The notes under the pieces are model-generated. The model was not told the DNA's origin and did not search any database. It saw nothing but the letters and a program-made list of their open reading frames with translations. Below, piece by piece: positions 52,782-60,872 of a stretch of 62,550 nt of DNA. Each line of letters begins with the position of its first letter. The stretch's first letter is position 1. Made by a program: the position numbers and the translations under genes. This stretch comes from an uncultured Porphyromonas sp. (GTDB taxonomy: Bacteria; Bacteroidota; Bacteroidia; Bacteroidales; Porphyromonadaceae), in NCBI RefSeq assembly GCF_938023125.1, contig NZ_CALHDW010000014.1:1-62550 (forward strand). The letters run 5' to 3'.

Positions 52782-54452
52782 TTATACAATAAGTAGCAAA
52801 AGAATTTGTGCCGTGATGATCCGTAGAAACATAGAGAGAGGGTAGACCGTAGCATAGCTTACATTGTGGCTATCGTCGTACACTTTGTCTGTGAGATAAT
52901 CTAGAGCCATGGGGTTGGCCATGCTCCCACACAGCATCCCACAAGTAGCTCCATAGGAGCGGTGGGAAAACTTCATGGCAATCCAGCCGACAATCAATAT
53001 GGGAAGAATGGTGACAACCGCCCCTATCAGTACCCACTGCCAGCCGTTGCCGTGTACAATGGTATCGAAGAAATTCGCTCCACTTGCCAGCCCTAGGCAG
53101 CCTAGATACATCACGATACCAAGTTGGCGTAGTAGCAAGCTCGCACTATTGGTTATGTAGGTTGAGAGTCGGAATCGAGGCCCGTATGCTCCCATTAGAA
53201 TTCCTATGACAATAGGTCCTCCGGCCAATCCTAATTTTATGGGCATGGAGATACCCGGGATAAATATAGGAATTGACCCAACAACGCACCCTAGCACCAA
53301 TCCTACAAACAGGCTAATCAGATTGGGAACATCGAGTACGCCTACTTCATCCCCAATCTTCTCTTTGGCATTGGCAATAGCGTTGGCTTCTCCTACCACA
53401 ATTAGGCGGTCGCCTAGCTGAAGGCGCAGAGAGGGTGAGGCAAATAGCTCAATACCGGATCGATAGATGCGCGTTATGTTAATATCGTAGAGATTACGGA
53501 GTTTGAGAGAGCCTAGCTTTTCTCCATTAAGATCGGGGCGCGTAACGATGAGTCTTTTGGAGACGAGCTGTTTGTCTACGGCGTTCCAATCAATGTCTTC
53601 TCGGTTCCAGTCCTTCGAAGCCTTAGTGCCAAAAAGCATTTCTATCGTTCGAACATCCTCTTTGTGCGAAGCAACAAGCAGGTGATCCCCTTCCGTAATA
53701 ATGGTTTGAGAGGTGGGTAAAACAACAGCTCCATTATGCCAAATGCGAGAAATAACGAACTTGGCATCCACATCGTGTGCAATAGCTGCAATAGTGCGTC
53801 CTAGGATGGCAGGGTTATTGGCAATAAACTCATTGATAAACGTATTGTGCTGGATGGCAGAAGAGCCTTTCTCCTCTCCTTTTTTGCGAAGAGCTCCGAG
53901 GATCACCATCCCAAGGATCATCCCTACAACACCCAAAGGATAAGCTACAGCACATGCCAGCGCCATATTGGATTGAGCATCTGTGGAGCCGGGATCAATG
54001 CCGGCAAGTGTGCTTTGTGCCGCTGCCAATACCGGCGTGTTGGTTACTGCGCCAGACATGATCCCGATTACTTCTGTTATGGGAATGCCGACCACTGTAT
54101 AAATGCCCCAACAGAGCACTAGAGTGATACTAATTAGCAGTACCGAGAGTAGATTATCTGTAATGCCTCCCTTTTTGAGCGAGGGGAAAAACGAGGGCCC
54201 GACTTGCACTCCCAGAGAATAGATAAAGAGCACTAAGCCAAAGTTTTGTGCAAAAGTGAGCATCGTGGGGTCTACTCGCAATCCAAAATGTGCAACAAGG
54301 ATTCCCACGAAGAATACAAAAGTGATCCCGAGGGATATCTTGCCCATTTTTATTTTTGCCAGCATCAGCCCTACGGCACAAACAAGGCAAATGGCAATAA
54401 TGGTTTGTATGTCGGACGGTGTCCAAAACACCTCTTTAATCCATTCAATCAT
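52782..54452 (-). CDS. Putative transporter of the AspT/YidE family
   Basis: 556 aa. Two homologous sets of about five membrane helices flank two cytoplasmic RCK_C (TrkA-C) domains (about residues 210-290 and 295-375; the motif LVVGEANAIANAKEKIG is in the second). Motifs include FIYSLGVQVGPSFF and ALGLASGANFF-like helix ends, and GAVTNTPVLAAAQ with its mirror in the second half. AspT of lactic acid bacteria exchanges aspartate for alanine, but many relatives have unknown substrates. It stands alone, with the rplI terminator before it. Confidence 0.85.
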   Translation of the reverse strand: MIEWIKEVFWTPSDIQTIIAICLVCAVGLMLAKIKMGKISLGITFVFFVGILVAHFGLRVDPTMLTFAQNFGLVLFIYSLGVQVGPSFFPSLKKGGITDNLLSVLLISITLVLCWGIYTVVGIPITEVIGIMSGAVTNTPVLAAAQSTLAGIDPGSTDAQSNMALACAVAYPLGVVGMILGMVILGALRKKGEEKGSSAIQHNTFINEFIANNPAILGRTIAAIAHDVDAKFVISRIWHNGAVVLPTSQTIITEGDHLLVASHKEDVRTIEMLFGTKASKDWNREDIDWNAVDKQLVSKRLIVTRPDLNGEKLGSLKLRNLYDINITRIYRSGIELFASPSLRLQLGDRLIVVGEANAIANAKEKIGDEVGVLDVPNLISLFVGLVLGCVVGSIPIFIPGISMPIKLGLAGGPIVIGILMGAYGPRFRLSTYITNSASLLLRQLGIVMYLGCLGLASGANFFDTIVHGNGWQWVLIGAVVTILPILIVGWIAMKFSHRSYGATCGMLCGSMANPMALDYLTDKVYDDSHNVSYATVYPLSMFLRIITAQILLLLIV

Positions 54453-54529
54453 AGCCCAAAAAGGAAAGTCTTTAGCCCTTAGATCCTAATACAGGAAGAG
54501 GGTGTTTCGCTTACAAAACAAATAAAAGA

Positions 54530-54572
54530 ACCGACCTCCAGACCCTTGTTTGTACAGGGTTTAGAGGTCGGT
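54530..54572 (-). terminator. Terminator of rpsF-rpsR-rplI
   Basis: ACCGACCTC/GAGGTCGGT stem with inner ACCCT/AGGGT pairing, followed on the minus strand by TCTTTTATTTG. It lies 141 bases after the rplI stop, so the operon has a long 3' tail. Confidence 0.75.
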
Positions 54573-54631
54573 AATGTTGTGCAAATATCATATCGCTAAG
54601 GCATTGCTAACCTTTGTCTGTGCAGATTTCT

Positions 54632-54656
54632 ACTATAGTGTGCGACTATAGAGTGC
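54632..54656. repeat. Short direct repeat in the rplI-transporter gap
   Basis: Two 12-base copies ACTATAGTGTGC and ACTATAGAGTGC separated by one base. It could be an operator for the transporter or chance. Confidence 0.25.
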
Positions 54657-54713
54657 CCGAGAGTAAGGCCTACCCCCTCCCTAGAGGAGCGAGAGCGATA
54701 CTTATATTCTAGT

Positions 54714-55262
54714 TTATGCTTCTGTAGTAGCGTCTGGAGTTTCTGTAACCTCGGGAGCTACTTCTACAGCAGGAGCTTCTTCTACGATCTCCTCCTTCTT
54801 GATTTCTAGTTCCTGATAGTTTTCAGAAAGAACCTCAAAAGGAATGCTTACTTGCACTTCTTTGTGGAGACGGAGTTGGCATTCGTAGTTTCCAACTTCC
54901 TTCACGGGGTTCTTTAGGTAGATGCTCTTACGATCGATCTCAAAGCCCTTTTCTTGGAGAGCTTCTGCGAGTTGGATGCTAGTAACGCTACCAAAGATAA
55001 CACCAAACTTAGATGTTTTAGCTTTGAGCGAGAGAGTAACACCCTCTAGTTTAGCAGCAAGATCTTCAGCAGCTTTCTTGATGGCTGCGAGCTTGTGCTG
55101 ACGTTGGCGGAGGCTTTCGGCAAGCACCTTCTTTGCAGATTCGCTAGCTATAACAGCCATGCCACGAGGGATCAGATAGTTGCGGCCATATCCGTCGCGA
55201 ACGGTTACAATATCGTCCTTATACCCAAGGTTGAGGACGTCTTCCTTTAATATAACTTGCAT
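54714..55262 (-). CDS. rplI: 50S ribosomal protein L9
   Basis: 182 aa. The N-terminal RNA-binding domain shows MQVILKEDVLNLGYKDDIVTVRDGYGRNYLIP, the connecting helix follows, and the C-terminal domain has GVIFGSVTSIQLAEAL. After the normal end (about residue 149) comes an acidic, Ala/Val/Thr-rich tail (EEAPAVEVAPEV...TTEA) absent from E. coli L9. Last gene of the rpsF-rpsR-rplI operon, starting 22 bases after rpsR. Confidence 0.97.
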   Translation of the reverse strand: MQVILKEDVLNLGYKDDIVTVRDGYGRNYLIPRGMAVIASESAKKVLAESLRQRQHKLAAIKKAAEDLAAKLEGVTLSLKAKTSKFGVIFGSVTSIQLAEALQEKGFEIDRKSIYLKNPVKEVGNYECQLRLHKEVQVSIPFEVLSENYQELEIKKEEIVEEAPAVEVAPEVTETPDATTEA

Positions 55263-55284
55263 ATGTTTCTATCTCCTCTCTTTG

Positions 55285-55557
55285 TTATTTCATCAAGTCG
55301 GTAACAAAAGGCAAAAGAGCCAAATGACGGGCACGCTTTACAGCACGAGCTATACGGCGCTGGAATTTGAGTGAAGTCCCAGTGATGCGACGGGGCAAAA
55401 TGCGTCCCTGCTCGTTGAGAAATTTCTTAAGGAATTCGGGGTCTTTATAGTCGATGTACTTGATGCCACTTTTCTTAAAACGGCAATACTTCTTCTTGTT
55501 AGAATCCACCGACATGGGGGTTAGATAGCGGATATCGCCCTTATTCTTACTATACAT
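55285..55557 (-). CDS. rpsR: 30S ribosomal protein S18
   Basis: 90 aa basic protein with the S18 core YIDYKDPEFLKKFLNEQGRILPRRITGTSLKFQ-type sequence (KFLNEQGRILPRRITGT) and the C-terminal RAVKRARHLALLPF. It lies three bases after rpsF. The N-terminus shows a YCRFKKSGIKYIDY segment as in other Bacteroidetes. It binds S6 in the small subunit. Confidence 0.97.
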   Translation of the reverse strand: MYSKNKGDIRYLTPMSVDSNKKKYCRFKKSGIKYIDYKDPEFLKKFLNEQGRILPRRITGTSLKFQRRIARAVKRARHLALLPFVTDLMK

Positions 55558-55560
55558 GGC

Positions 55561-55908
55561 TTATTGATTTGTTGACTTGTTAGACTTGAGATTTCTGCGC
55601 TTCTCGGCATACTCACGAGCGAACTTATCCTGACGGATAGTGAGGAAACGCAAAACGCGTTCATCGCGACGGAAGTTTACTTCGAGCTTCTTGATCACAG
55701 AGGGTTCTGCGTTAAACTCAACAAATTGATAGAAGCCTGTTGTCTTCTTGTCAATGGGGTACGCAAGCATCTTGAGTCCCCAGTTTTCTTCGTTCACGAT
55801 CTCAGAACCTTGTTCTTTAAGAAGATCGACGAACTTCTGTACCGTTTCCTTCATCTGTTGATCAGACAAAACGGGAGTAAGGATGAAAACGGTTTCGTAA
55901 CTGTTCAT
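55561..55908 (-). CDS. rpsF: 30S ribosomal protein S6
   Basis: 115 aa. Ferredoxin-like S6 fold starting NSYETVFILTPVLSDQQMKET, with ENWGLKMLAYPIDKKTTGFYQFVEF and FRRDERVLRFLTIR. First gene of the operon, with a good promoter 42 bases upstream. The order rpsF-rpsR-rplI without ssb or priB is the Bacteroidetes form. Confidence 0.97.
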   Translation of the reverse strand: MNSYETVFILTPVLSDQQMKETVQKFVDLLKEQGSEIVNEENWGLKMLAYPIDKKTTGFYQFVEFNAEPSVIKKLEVNFRRDERVLRFLTIRQDKFAREYAEKRRNLKSNKSTNQ

Positions 55909-55949
55909 ACTGACGTTTCTATTAATGATTTACATTCACATTTCGGCTG

Positions 55950-55982
55950 CAAAGGTACTACAAATATTTGAATCTTAGGCAA
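55950..55982 (-). promoter_or_regulatory. Promoter of rpsF-rpsR-rplI
   Basis: On the minus strand TTG (55982-55980), 22 bases, TACCTTTG (55957-55950). It fits the Bacteroidetes consensus. Confidence 0.6.
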
Positions 55983-56000
55983 CTCTTGGAGTCTAATCTG

Positions 56001-58031
56001 CTAGGAATGGTTTTCTAGCTTCAGTAGTTTAGTCTCTAGGTCGTTGGCTTCATCTCTTAGTCTTGCTGCCTCCGAGAAGTCAAGCGCTTTCGCTGCTTCG
56101 TACATTTTCTTGCGGGTGCCGTCGAGTAGGCTTCGGAGCTGAGATGCACTAAGATGCTCTACCATAGGATCTTTTGTGGGTATGCTGTACTCAATGTAGG
56201 CTTTGTCGGGGAGGGTAGAGGGTAGGTCGCCTCCAGCGACTAGGCTTGTGCCCAATTTTACAACCTGGCGCGGGGTTATGTTGTGCGCTTTGTTGTAGGC
56301 AAGCTGTCGTTCTCTGCGGTCCGCTGTCTCATCGATGGTTTGCTGCATGCTCTCCGTTATCTTATCGGCATAAAAAAGAACCTTCCCCTCTACATGTCTA
56401 GCTGCACGACCTGCTGTTTGAGTGAGGGAGCGGTGCGAACGCAAAAACCCCTCCTTGTCGGCATCGAGGATGGCAACGAGGGAGACTTCGGGAAGGTCCA
56501 GTCCTTCTCGGAGGAGGTTAACCCCCACTAATACGTCAAATACCCCTTTGCGTAGCTCGTCGAGGATGCGTATTCGCTCCAGGGTGTCTACATCGCTGTG
56601 GATATAGGCCGTAGCTATGCCGGCTCTCTGGAGGTATTCGCTTAGCTCTTCTGCCATTCGTTTGGTAAGGGTCGTGACCAGCACTCTTTGATGCCGTTCT
56701 CTTCTCTGTTGTATCTCCTCCATGAGGTCGTCTACTTGATGTTCTGTAGGTCTGACCTCTATGATGGGGTCCGGCAAGCCTGTGGGGCGTATGATTTGCT
56801 CTACAACTACCCCTTCGCTTTCTTCTAATTCGTACTCAGCAGGCGTTGCACTTATGTATATAGTAGAGGGGGTGAGTTCCCTAAATTCGTCGAATGTAAG
56901 CGGGCGGTTGTCTAGGGCTGCTGGGAGGCGAAATCCGTAATCAACAAGGGACGTCTTTCTCGCCTTGTCGCCTCCATACATGGCTCGCACTTGGGGAATG
57001 GTTACATGGCTCTCGTCCACTACGAGTAGGAAGTCTTGAGGGAAATAGTCGAGGAGGCAGAAGGGACGTGCGCCAGCAGTTCGCCCATCGAAATAGCGGG
57101 AATAGTTCTCAATCCCGGTACAATAGCCGATCTCGCTCATCATCTCTACGTCGTACTTCACACGCTCTTGTAGGCGGGTGGCCTCGTAGTGTTTCTCCAT
57201 GCTTTCTAATTCTGCAACACGGAGCGCAAGATCTTTCTTAATCTCTTCGATAGCCAGCTTTGTCTGCTCTTTGGAGGTGACAAATAGGTTGGCGGGGTAA
57301 ATACTTAGGTTGTCTAGATCGCCTTGTACCGCTCCGGAGACGGGGTGGATAACCGAGAGTGAGTCAATTTCATCGTCCCAGTATTCTACCCTGTATGCTA
57401 CACCATCATACCCTTCCACTGCCGGGAAAATATCAATAGTGTCGCCATGTACTCGGAAGCTTCCTGAGGTGAAGTCTACTTTGTTGTTGATATAATAACT
57501 TGCTGCCAAGTCGCGCATGAGCTGACTTCTTGGGTAGGTCATCCCTCGTTTTAGGGTGATGATGCAATCCGAAAAAACACGAGGATCGGCCATACCATAT
57601 AGGCACGATACTGATGAAACGACAATTACATCCCTTCGACCGGATAGTAGAGACGCCGTAGTGCGTAGGCGCAACTTTTCTATCTCGGCATTGATGGCCA
57701 TGTCCTTTTCTATGTAGGTGTCTGTAGTCGCCAGATAGGCCTCGGGTTGGTAGTAGTCGTAGTAGGAGACGAAGTATTCCACCGCATTGTGGGGAAAGAA
57801 GGCTTTGAATTCGCTATACAACTGGGCTGCCAGAGTTTTGTTGTGGCTTACAATGAGAGTGGGGCGATTCGCTTGTGCTATTACGTTGGCGATGGTAAAG
57901 GTTTTTCCGGAACCTGTGACTCCAAGGAGAGTTTGTGCCGGTATGTTTTGTTGAAGCCCTGCAACAAGTTGATTGATGGCTTCCGGTTGATCGCCTGTTG
58001 GCTTGTATTGGCTTGTTAGTTCAAAGTTCAT
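56001..58031 (-). CDS. uvrB: Excinuclease ABC subunit B
   Basis: DNA damage recognition helicase of nucleotide excision repair. From ATG 58031 it is 676 aa: Walker A LLGVTGSGKTFTIAN, beta-hairpin tip YFVSYYDYYQPEAYL, DESHVTIPQ (helicase motif II region), motif VGVNLLREGLDLPEV, TAGRAARH, and the C-terminal UVR motif for UvrC contact (about 640-670). The frame extends 23 codons further upstream, but that part overlaps the tRNA-Thr terminator and is not conserved in kind, so it is excluded. Confidence 0.97.
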   Translation of the reverse strand: MNFELTSQYKPTGDQPEAINQLVAGLQQNIPAQTLLGVTGSGKTFTIANVIAQANRPTLIVSHNKTLAAQLYSEFKAFFPHNAVEYFVSYYDYYQPEAYLATTDTYIEKDMAINAEIEKLRLRTTASLLSGRRDVIVVSSVSCLYGMADPRVFSDCIITLKRGMTYPRSQLMRDLAASYYINNKVDFTSGSFRVHGDTIDIFPAVEGYDGVAYRVEYWDDEIDSLSVIHPVSGAVQGDLDNLSIYPANLFVTSKEQTKLAIEEIKKDLALRVAELESMEKHYEATRLQERVKYDVEMMSEIGYCTGIENYSRYFDGRTAGARPFCLLDYFPQDFLLVVDESHVTIPQVRAMYGGDKARKTSLVDYGFRLPAALDNRPLTFDEFRELTPSTIYISATPAEYELEESEGVVVEQIIRPTGLPDPIIEVRPTEHQVDDLMEEIQQRRERHQRVLVTTLTKRMAEELSEYLQRAGIATAYIHSDVDTLERIRILDELRKGVFDVLVGVNLLREGLDLPEVSLVAILDADKEGFLRSHRSLTQTAGRAARHVEGKVLFYADKITESMQQTIDETADRRERQLAYNKAHNITPRQVVKLGTSLVAGGDLPSTLPDKAYIEYSIPTKDPMVEHLSASQLRSLLDGTRKKMYEAAKALDFSEAARLRDEANDLETKLLKLENHS

Positions 58032-58077
58032 AGGGTAGGAGAGAGGCAAAGATTTGGAATGATGTCCGATAAAAAAG

Positions 58078-58117
58078 AATCCTCTCCAAGATGCCATCAT
58101 AGCACTGGGAGAGGATT
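58078..58117 (-). terminator. Terminator of the SRP RNA/tRNA-Thr transcript
   Basis: Perfect AATCCTCTCC/GGAGAGGATT stem, then CTTTTTTATC on the minus strand, 17 bases downstream of tRNA-Thr. Confidence 0.85.
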
Positions 58118-58134
58118 TTCCACTATCACTTTTG

Positions 58135-58208
58135 AGCCTCTTGTCGGATTCGAACCAACGACCCCGAGATTACAAATCACGTGCTCTGGCCAACTGAGCT
58201 AAAGAGGC
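58135..58208 (-). tRNA. tRNA-Thr (UGU)
   Basis: Cloverleaf on the minus strand: acceptor GCCTCTT/AAGAGGC, D arm GCTC/GAGC, anticodon loop TTTGTAA (anticodon TGT), T arm GTTGG-TTCGAAT-CCGAC, discriminator T. CCA is not encoded. The anticodon stem has one T-T mismatch in the middle. It follows the SRP RNA on the same strand, with no terminator between. Confidence 0.95.
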
Positions 58209-58214
58209 ATTCAT

Positions 58215-58320
58215 AGGGTTGGGGTGAGCAACCTATATCGCGTCGCTACAACCTGCTACCCTTGCTGCGATCAAGCCCTGGGGGGATCACAAGGAGCTGA
58301 CCGTATAGGACTCACCCGCG
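58215..58320 (-). ncRNA. ffs: Signal recognition particle RNA (small bacterial type, 4.5S)
   Basis: The minus strand between the promoter and tRNA-Thr folds into one long hairpin: GGGTGAG...CTCACCC at the ends, CCTATA/TATAGG inside and the helix 8 region with CAGG on one side and AGCAAGGG on the other, the conserved Ffh-binding internal loops. Together with the size of about 105 bases this is SRP RNA. The apical loop reads C-UUGAUC-G where most bacteria have GGAA. Exact ends are estimates. Confidence 0.8.
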
Positions 58321-58324
58321 AGTG

Positions 58325-58354
58325 CAAAGGTACTGCTTTTTTTTATTCCTGCAA
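58325..58354 (-). promoter_or_regulatory. Promoter of SRP RNA and tRNA-Thr
   Basis: Minus strand TTG (58354-58352), 19 bases with an A-run, TACCTTTG (58332-58325). The RNA begins about five bases later. Confidence 0.65.
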
Positions 58355-58467
58355 TAGGCAGGTGATGCGAAGTGTAGGTTGGGGACTATCTTCTTTTGTT
58401 TTACCCTCTTTTTCTGTTTGATATTCAGTGTTTTGCTGAATTGTTAGGCGGTGAAACTTTTTTGAGT

Positions 58468-59046
58468 TTATTTGAGCCCATGCACTTTCTTGGGATTGGA
58501 TTTGACAAAATCGGACCAATTTCGGATGACTTTGTCTGACGAGGAGAGGGGATTGCTCGTCTGGTAGAAGTGGCAGAGTGCTACCGCTAAGCCGTCTGTG
58601 GCATCAAGATGTTTGGGCATGTCGGCTACCGGTATGGCGAGTATTCTCTGTAGCATAGCTGCTACTTGCTCCTTAGATGCGGATCCGCTCCCTGTGATGG
58701 ATTGTTTTATGCGTAGTGGGGCGTATTCTGTAATGGGGAGCCCGCGTTGCAGTCCTGCTATCATGGCGGCGCCTTGGGCCCTGCCGAGCTTGAGCATGCT
58801 TTGTACGTTCTTGCCGTAAAATGGGGCTTCGAGGGCCATCTCGTCGGGTAAGAACTCCTCAATCAAGCCGGTAATCCGACTGAATATATGGTTTAGGCGG
58901 AGGTAATGATCTTCGTATTTGCTTAGTTCAATTACGCCCAAGGCGAGTAGTTTGGGCTGAGTGGCCGTAATGCGAATCAGTCCATACCCCATGAGTTGTG
59001 TCCCCGGGTCTACTCCTAGTATAATTCGCTCTTTTGCATGTGCCAT
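58468..59046 (-). CDS. ruvC: Crossover junction endodeoxyribonuclease RuvC
   Basis: Resolves Holliday junctions with RuvAB. RNase H-like fold with acidic catalytic residues in LGVDPGTQLMGYGL (Asp13), EAPFYGKNVQSMLKLG with the first catalytic Glu nearby, and HLDATDGLAVALCHF. The 192 aa length is normal. It is monocistronic, with its own -7 box at 59072-59079 and a terminator of the ribosomal genes further upstream. Confidence 0.95.
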   Translation of the reverse strand: MAHAKERIILGVDPGTQLMGYGLIRITATQPKLLALGVIELSKYEDHYLRLNHIFSRITGLIEEFLPDEMALEAPFYGKNVQSMLKLGRAQGAAMIAGLQRGLPITEYAPLRIKQSITGSGSASKEQVAAMLQRILAIPVADMPKHLDATDGLAVALCHFYQTSNPLSSSDKVIRNWSDFVKSNPKKVHGLK

Positions 59047-59071
59047 CTTCTTTGTCGTCTTTTTATCTCCA

Positions 59072-59079
59072 CAAAGATA
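59072..59079 (-). promoter_or_regulatory. -7 box of ruvC
   Basis: TATCTTTG on the minus strand, 25 bases before the ruvC ATG; an exact TAnnTTTG match without a clear TTG box. Confidence 0.45.
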
Positions 59080-59169
59080 CTCTCTTCTTTCTACGAAAGA
59101 GAAAAGGGTGGGGAGGTGGAGCTCCTATTTTTTGCTCTCCTTTGTGTGAGGGTATCCCCTAAAAAGAAA

Positions 59170-59203
59170 AGGGCTGTATCAGGATTTAATCCTAATACAG
59201 CTC
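59170..59203 (-). terminator. Terminator of rpmB-rpmG-DUF4295
   Basis: AGAGCTGTAT/ATACAGCCCT stem with inner AGGA/TCCT, followed on the minus strand by CCTTTTCTTTTT. It lies 110 bases after the DUF4295 gene. Confidence 0.85.
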
Positions 59204-59312
59204 TCTTTATAGATGAAAAGTAATTTCTAGTTCTTCCTATCTTTCCCGGAGGAATGCTCCATCTTGCATCTCGTTTGTGGCAAGAGCTAAGAGGAGAGGC
59301 GAACGATATCTC

Positions 59313-59468
59313 TTACTTAAAGAATTCTTGTACTGCTTCGTTGAGTACCATCTCCTCCTGGAAGCAATATGCACCCGTCTTAGGAGACTTTACCATCTTG
59401 ATTACCTTAGAATAGGCGCGGCCATCTTTACTACCGCTTCTAAAAGTTGCAACGGATTTCTTTGCCAT
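59313..59468 (-). CDS. DUF4295 small protein
   Basis: 51 aa: starts MAKKSVATFRSGSKDGRAYS and ends NEAVQEFFK, with the middle KVIKMVKSPKTGAYCFQEEM. It matches the DUF4295 family, which in Bacteroidetes follows rpmG; the basic composition suggests a ribosome-linked role, but none is proven. It lies 18 bases after rpmG. In the genomes I remember ftsY comes next, but here the operon ends. Confidence 0.85.
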   Translation of the reverse strand: MAKKSVATFRSGSKDGRAYSKVIKMVKSPKTGAYCFQEEMVLNEAVQEFFK

Positions 59469-59486
59469 TTCTTTTCTCTCCTATAT

Positions 59487-59678
59487 TTACTTAATCTCGC
59501 GGTGAAGAGTATAACGCTTAAGGATAGGGTTATACTTCTTTAGCTCCAAGCGGTTAGTTGTATTTTTACGATTCTTGGTAGTGATATAACGAGAAGTGCC
59601 CGGCATACCACTTTCTTTATGCTCTGTGCATTCGAGGATTACCTGTATTCGATTCCCCTTTGCTTTTTTAGTTGCCAT
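59487..59678 (-). CDS. rpmG: 50S ribosomal protein L33
   Basis: 63 aa, MATKKAKGNRIQVILECTEH...YITTKNRKNTTNRLELKKYNP, the L33 signature. It has a single cysteine, so it is the form without a zinc ribbon. It sits between rpmB (29 bases) and the DUF4295 gene. Confidence 0.97.
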   Translation of the reverse strand: MATKKAKGNRIQVILECTEHKESGMPGTSRYITTKNRKNTTNRLELKKYNPILKRYTLHREIK

Positions 59679-59707
59679 ATTGATTCTTTGCTATTGCTGC
59701 TATGAAT

Positions 59708-59947
59708 TTATGCGCCTATATATCCTTTTTCTGCGGCACGCTTTAGAGCTTCGTTAAGACCGATTTTGTTGATCAAACGAAGACCATCTGCTGAAACCTT
59801 GAGGCGGATCCAGCAATCTTGTTCCGGCCAATAGAATTTCTTCTCGAAGAGGTTTACATTGAAGACACGCTTCGTCTTATGATTAGAGTGCGATACATTG
59901 TTTCCTACCATCGCACGCTTACCTGTGATTTGACAAGCCTTAGACAT
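59708..59947 (-). CDS. rpmB: 50S ribosomal protein L28
   Basis: 79 aa: SKACQITGKRAMVGNNVSHSNHKTKR start and SADGLRLINKIGLNEAL near the end, diagnostic of L28. The zinc-binding cysteine set of the C+ form is missing. First gene of the operon, with a leader of about 120 bases from the promoter at 60078-60108. Confidence 0.97.
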   Translation of the reverse strand: MSKACQITGKRAMVGNNVSHSNHKTKRVFNVNLFEKKFYWPEQDCWIRLKVSADGLRLINKIGLNEALKRAAEKGYIGA

Positions 59948-60077
59948 CTCTTTGTATAGTCGTTATTTCTTATTATACTCATTGTCAATTACTTGCTGCG
60001 CACATTGCTGTTCGAAATGAAGTTTAGCATCATTACTTCTATACGATCAAGCGCCCATGCCGAGCCGTAATCGGGTA

Positions 60078-60108
60078 CAAAGTAAAGCATTTTTTTTGAG
60101 ATGACCAA
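60078..60108 (-). promoter_or_regulatory. Promoter of rpmB-rpmG-DUF4295
   Basis: Minus strand TTG (60108-60106), 20 bases with an A-run, then TTACTTTG (60085-60078), one mismatch from TAnnTTTG. Confidence 0.5.
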
Positions 60109-60291
60109 GTTTCTCACTCGTGTTTTTCGGTTTATAGGCTCTAGTATAAAGCCTAATGGAGGGGAGAGGGGTGGAAAGGAGGGGAGAGAAACCTATCCCT
60201 ATTGCGATTTTCTTTCTTAGGATAGGTGGAGGGGAGTCTCCGTGGCAAGGGGAAGATGGGAGGTCGAGCTGCATATGTGTAAACAAAAAAA

Positions 60292-60313
60292 AAGGATACC
60301 CTTTTGTATCCTT
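60292..60313 (-). terminator. Terminator of the tRNA-Tyr/Gly/Leu transcript
   Basis: AAGGATAC/GTATCCTT stem with a six-base loop, followed by ten Ts on the minus strand. A classic Rho-independent form. Confidence 0.9.
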
Positions 60314-60388
60314 ATCTGCTCTAGGATTCTGCAAAGCGGAACCCTCTCGTAAAATCCCTTTCCTACTAACTTGAGTAGTGGGTTAGGG

Positions 60389-60472
60389 TGCCCGAAGCGG
60401 GACTTGAACCCGCACAGCTGCAATAGCTAAGGGATTTTAAGTCCCTCGTGTCTACCATTCCACCATCCGGGC
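60389..60472 (-). tRNA. tRNA-Leu (UAA)
   Basis: Acceptor GCCCGGA/TTCGGGC, anticodon loop CTTAAAA with anticodon TAA, a long variable arm as in class II tRNAs, T arm GCGGG-TTCAAGT-CCCGC, discriminator A. Length 84 without CCA. The acceptor has one G-T type pair. Confidence 0.95.
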
Positions 60473-60596
60473 GACCTCATAGGCGCACAGAGCCACCCAC
60501 GTGTAAGAGAGTAGGATAAGCTACTTTCTTTTACAACAAATCCTCCAAAGGGTTGTATAAATCATATAGATTCATCATAATCCCTGTGGAGGATAG

Positions 60597-60669
60597 AGCG
60601 GAAGACGGGGCTCAAACCCGCGACCCTCAGCTTGGAAGGCTGATGCTCTATCGACTGAGCTACTTCCGC
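60597..60669 (-). tRNA. tRNA-Gly (UCC)
   Basis: Acceptor GCGGAAG/CTTCCGC, D arm GCTC/GAGC, anticodon loop CTTCCAA with anticodon TCC, T arm CGGGG/CCCCG-type with GGTTTGAGC, discriminator T. Length 73 without CCA. It lies 49 bases after tRNA-Tyr. Confidence 0.95.
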
Positions 60670-60718
60670 ATTTCCTTCTTGTCCTAAACAACTGCTAGGG
60701 AGAAGTGTATTCTGTGCG

Positions 60719-60801
60719 TGGGCAGTGATGGATTCGAACCACCGAAGGCGTAAGCCAGCTGAGTTACAGTCAGCCCCATTTGGCCACTCTGGTAACTGCC
60801 C
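60719..60801 (-). tRNA. tRNA-Tyr (GUA)
   Basis: Acceptor GGGCAGT/ACTGCCC, anticodon loop CTGTAAC with anticodon GTA, long variable arm (class II), T arm GGTGG-TTCGAAT-CCATC, discriminator A. First tRNA of the transcript Tyr-Gly-Leu. Confidence 0.95.
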
Positions 60802-60841
60802 GAATTGCACTCAAGATCGCTCTCCGAACTTGAACCGAGTG

Positions 60842-60872
60842 CAAAGGTACAAACTATTGATTAATCTCGCAA
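60842..60872 (-). promoter_or_regulatory. Promoter of the tRNA-Tyr/Gly/Leu operon, overlapping the end of ribH
   Basis: Minus strand TTG (60872-60870), 20 bases, TACCTTTG (60849-60842). The -33 box and spacer lie within the last codons of ribH. Confidence 0.65.

Larger units (their letters stand above)
59948..60388. other. Intergenic region between rpmB and tRNA-Leu
   Basis: 441 bases with no gene. It contains the rpmB promoter (60078-60108), a purine-rich tract (about 60156-60191, GGAGGGGAGAGGGGTGG and similar), a separate hairpin ACCTATCC/GGATAGGT at 60191-60227 and the terminator at 60292-60313. A 95-codon frame on the minus strand has no protein-like features. Confidence 0.5.

Noticed and set aside
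58032..58100. UvrB N-terminal extension
   Set aside because: It runs through the terminator of the upstream tRNA transcript; UvrB proteins start at about the MNFELTS position.
60047..60334. 95-codon frame on the minus strand between rpmB and tRNA-Leu
   Set aside because: It spans the tRNA terminator and the rpmB promoter and has no domain-like pattern.
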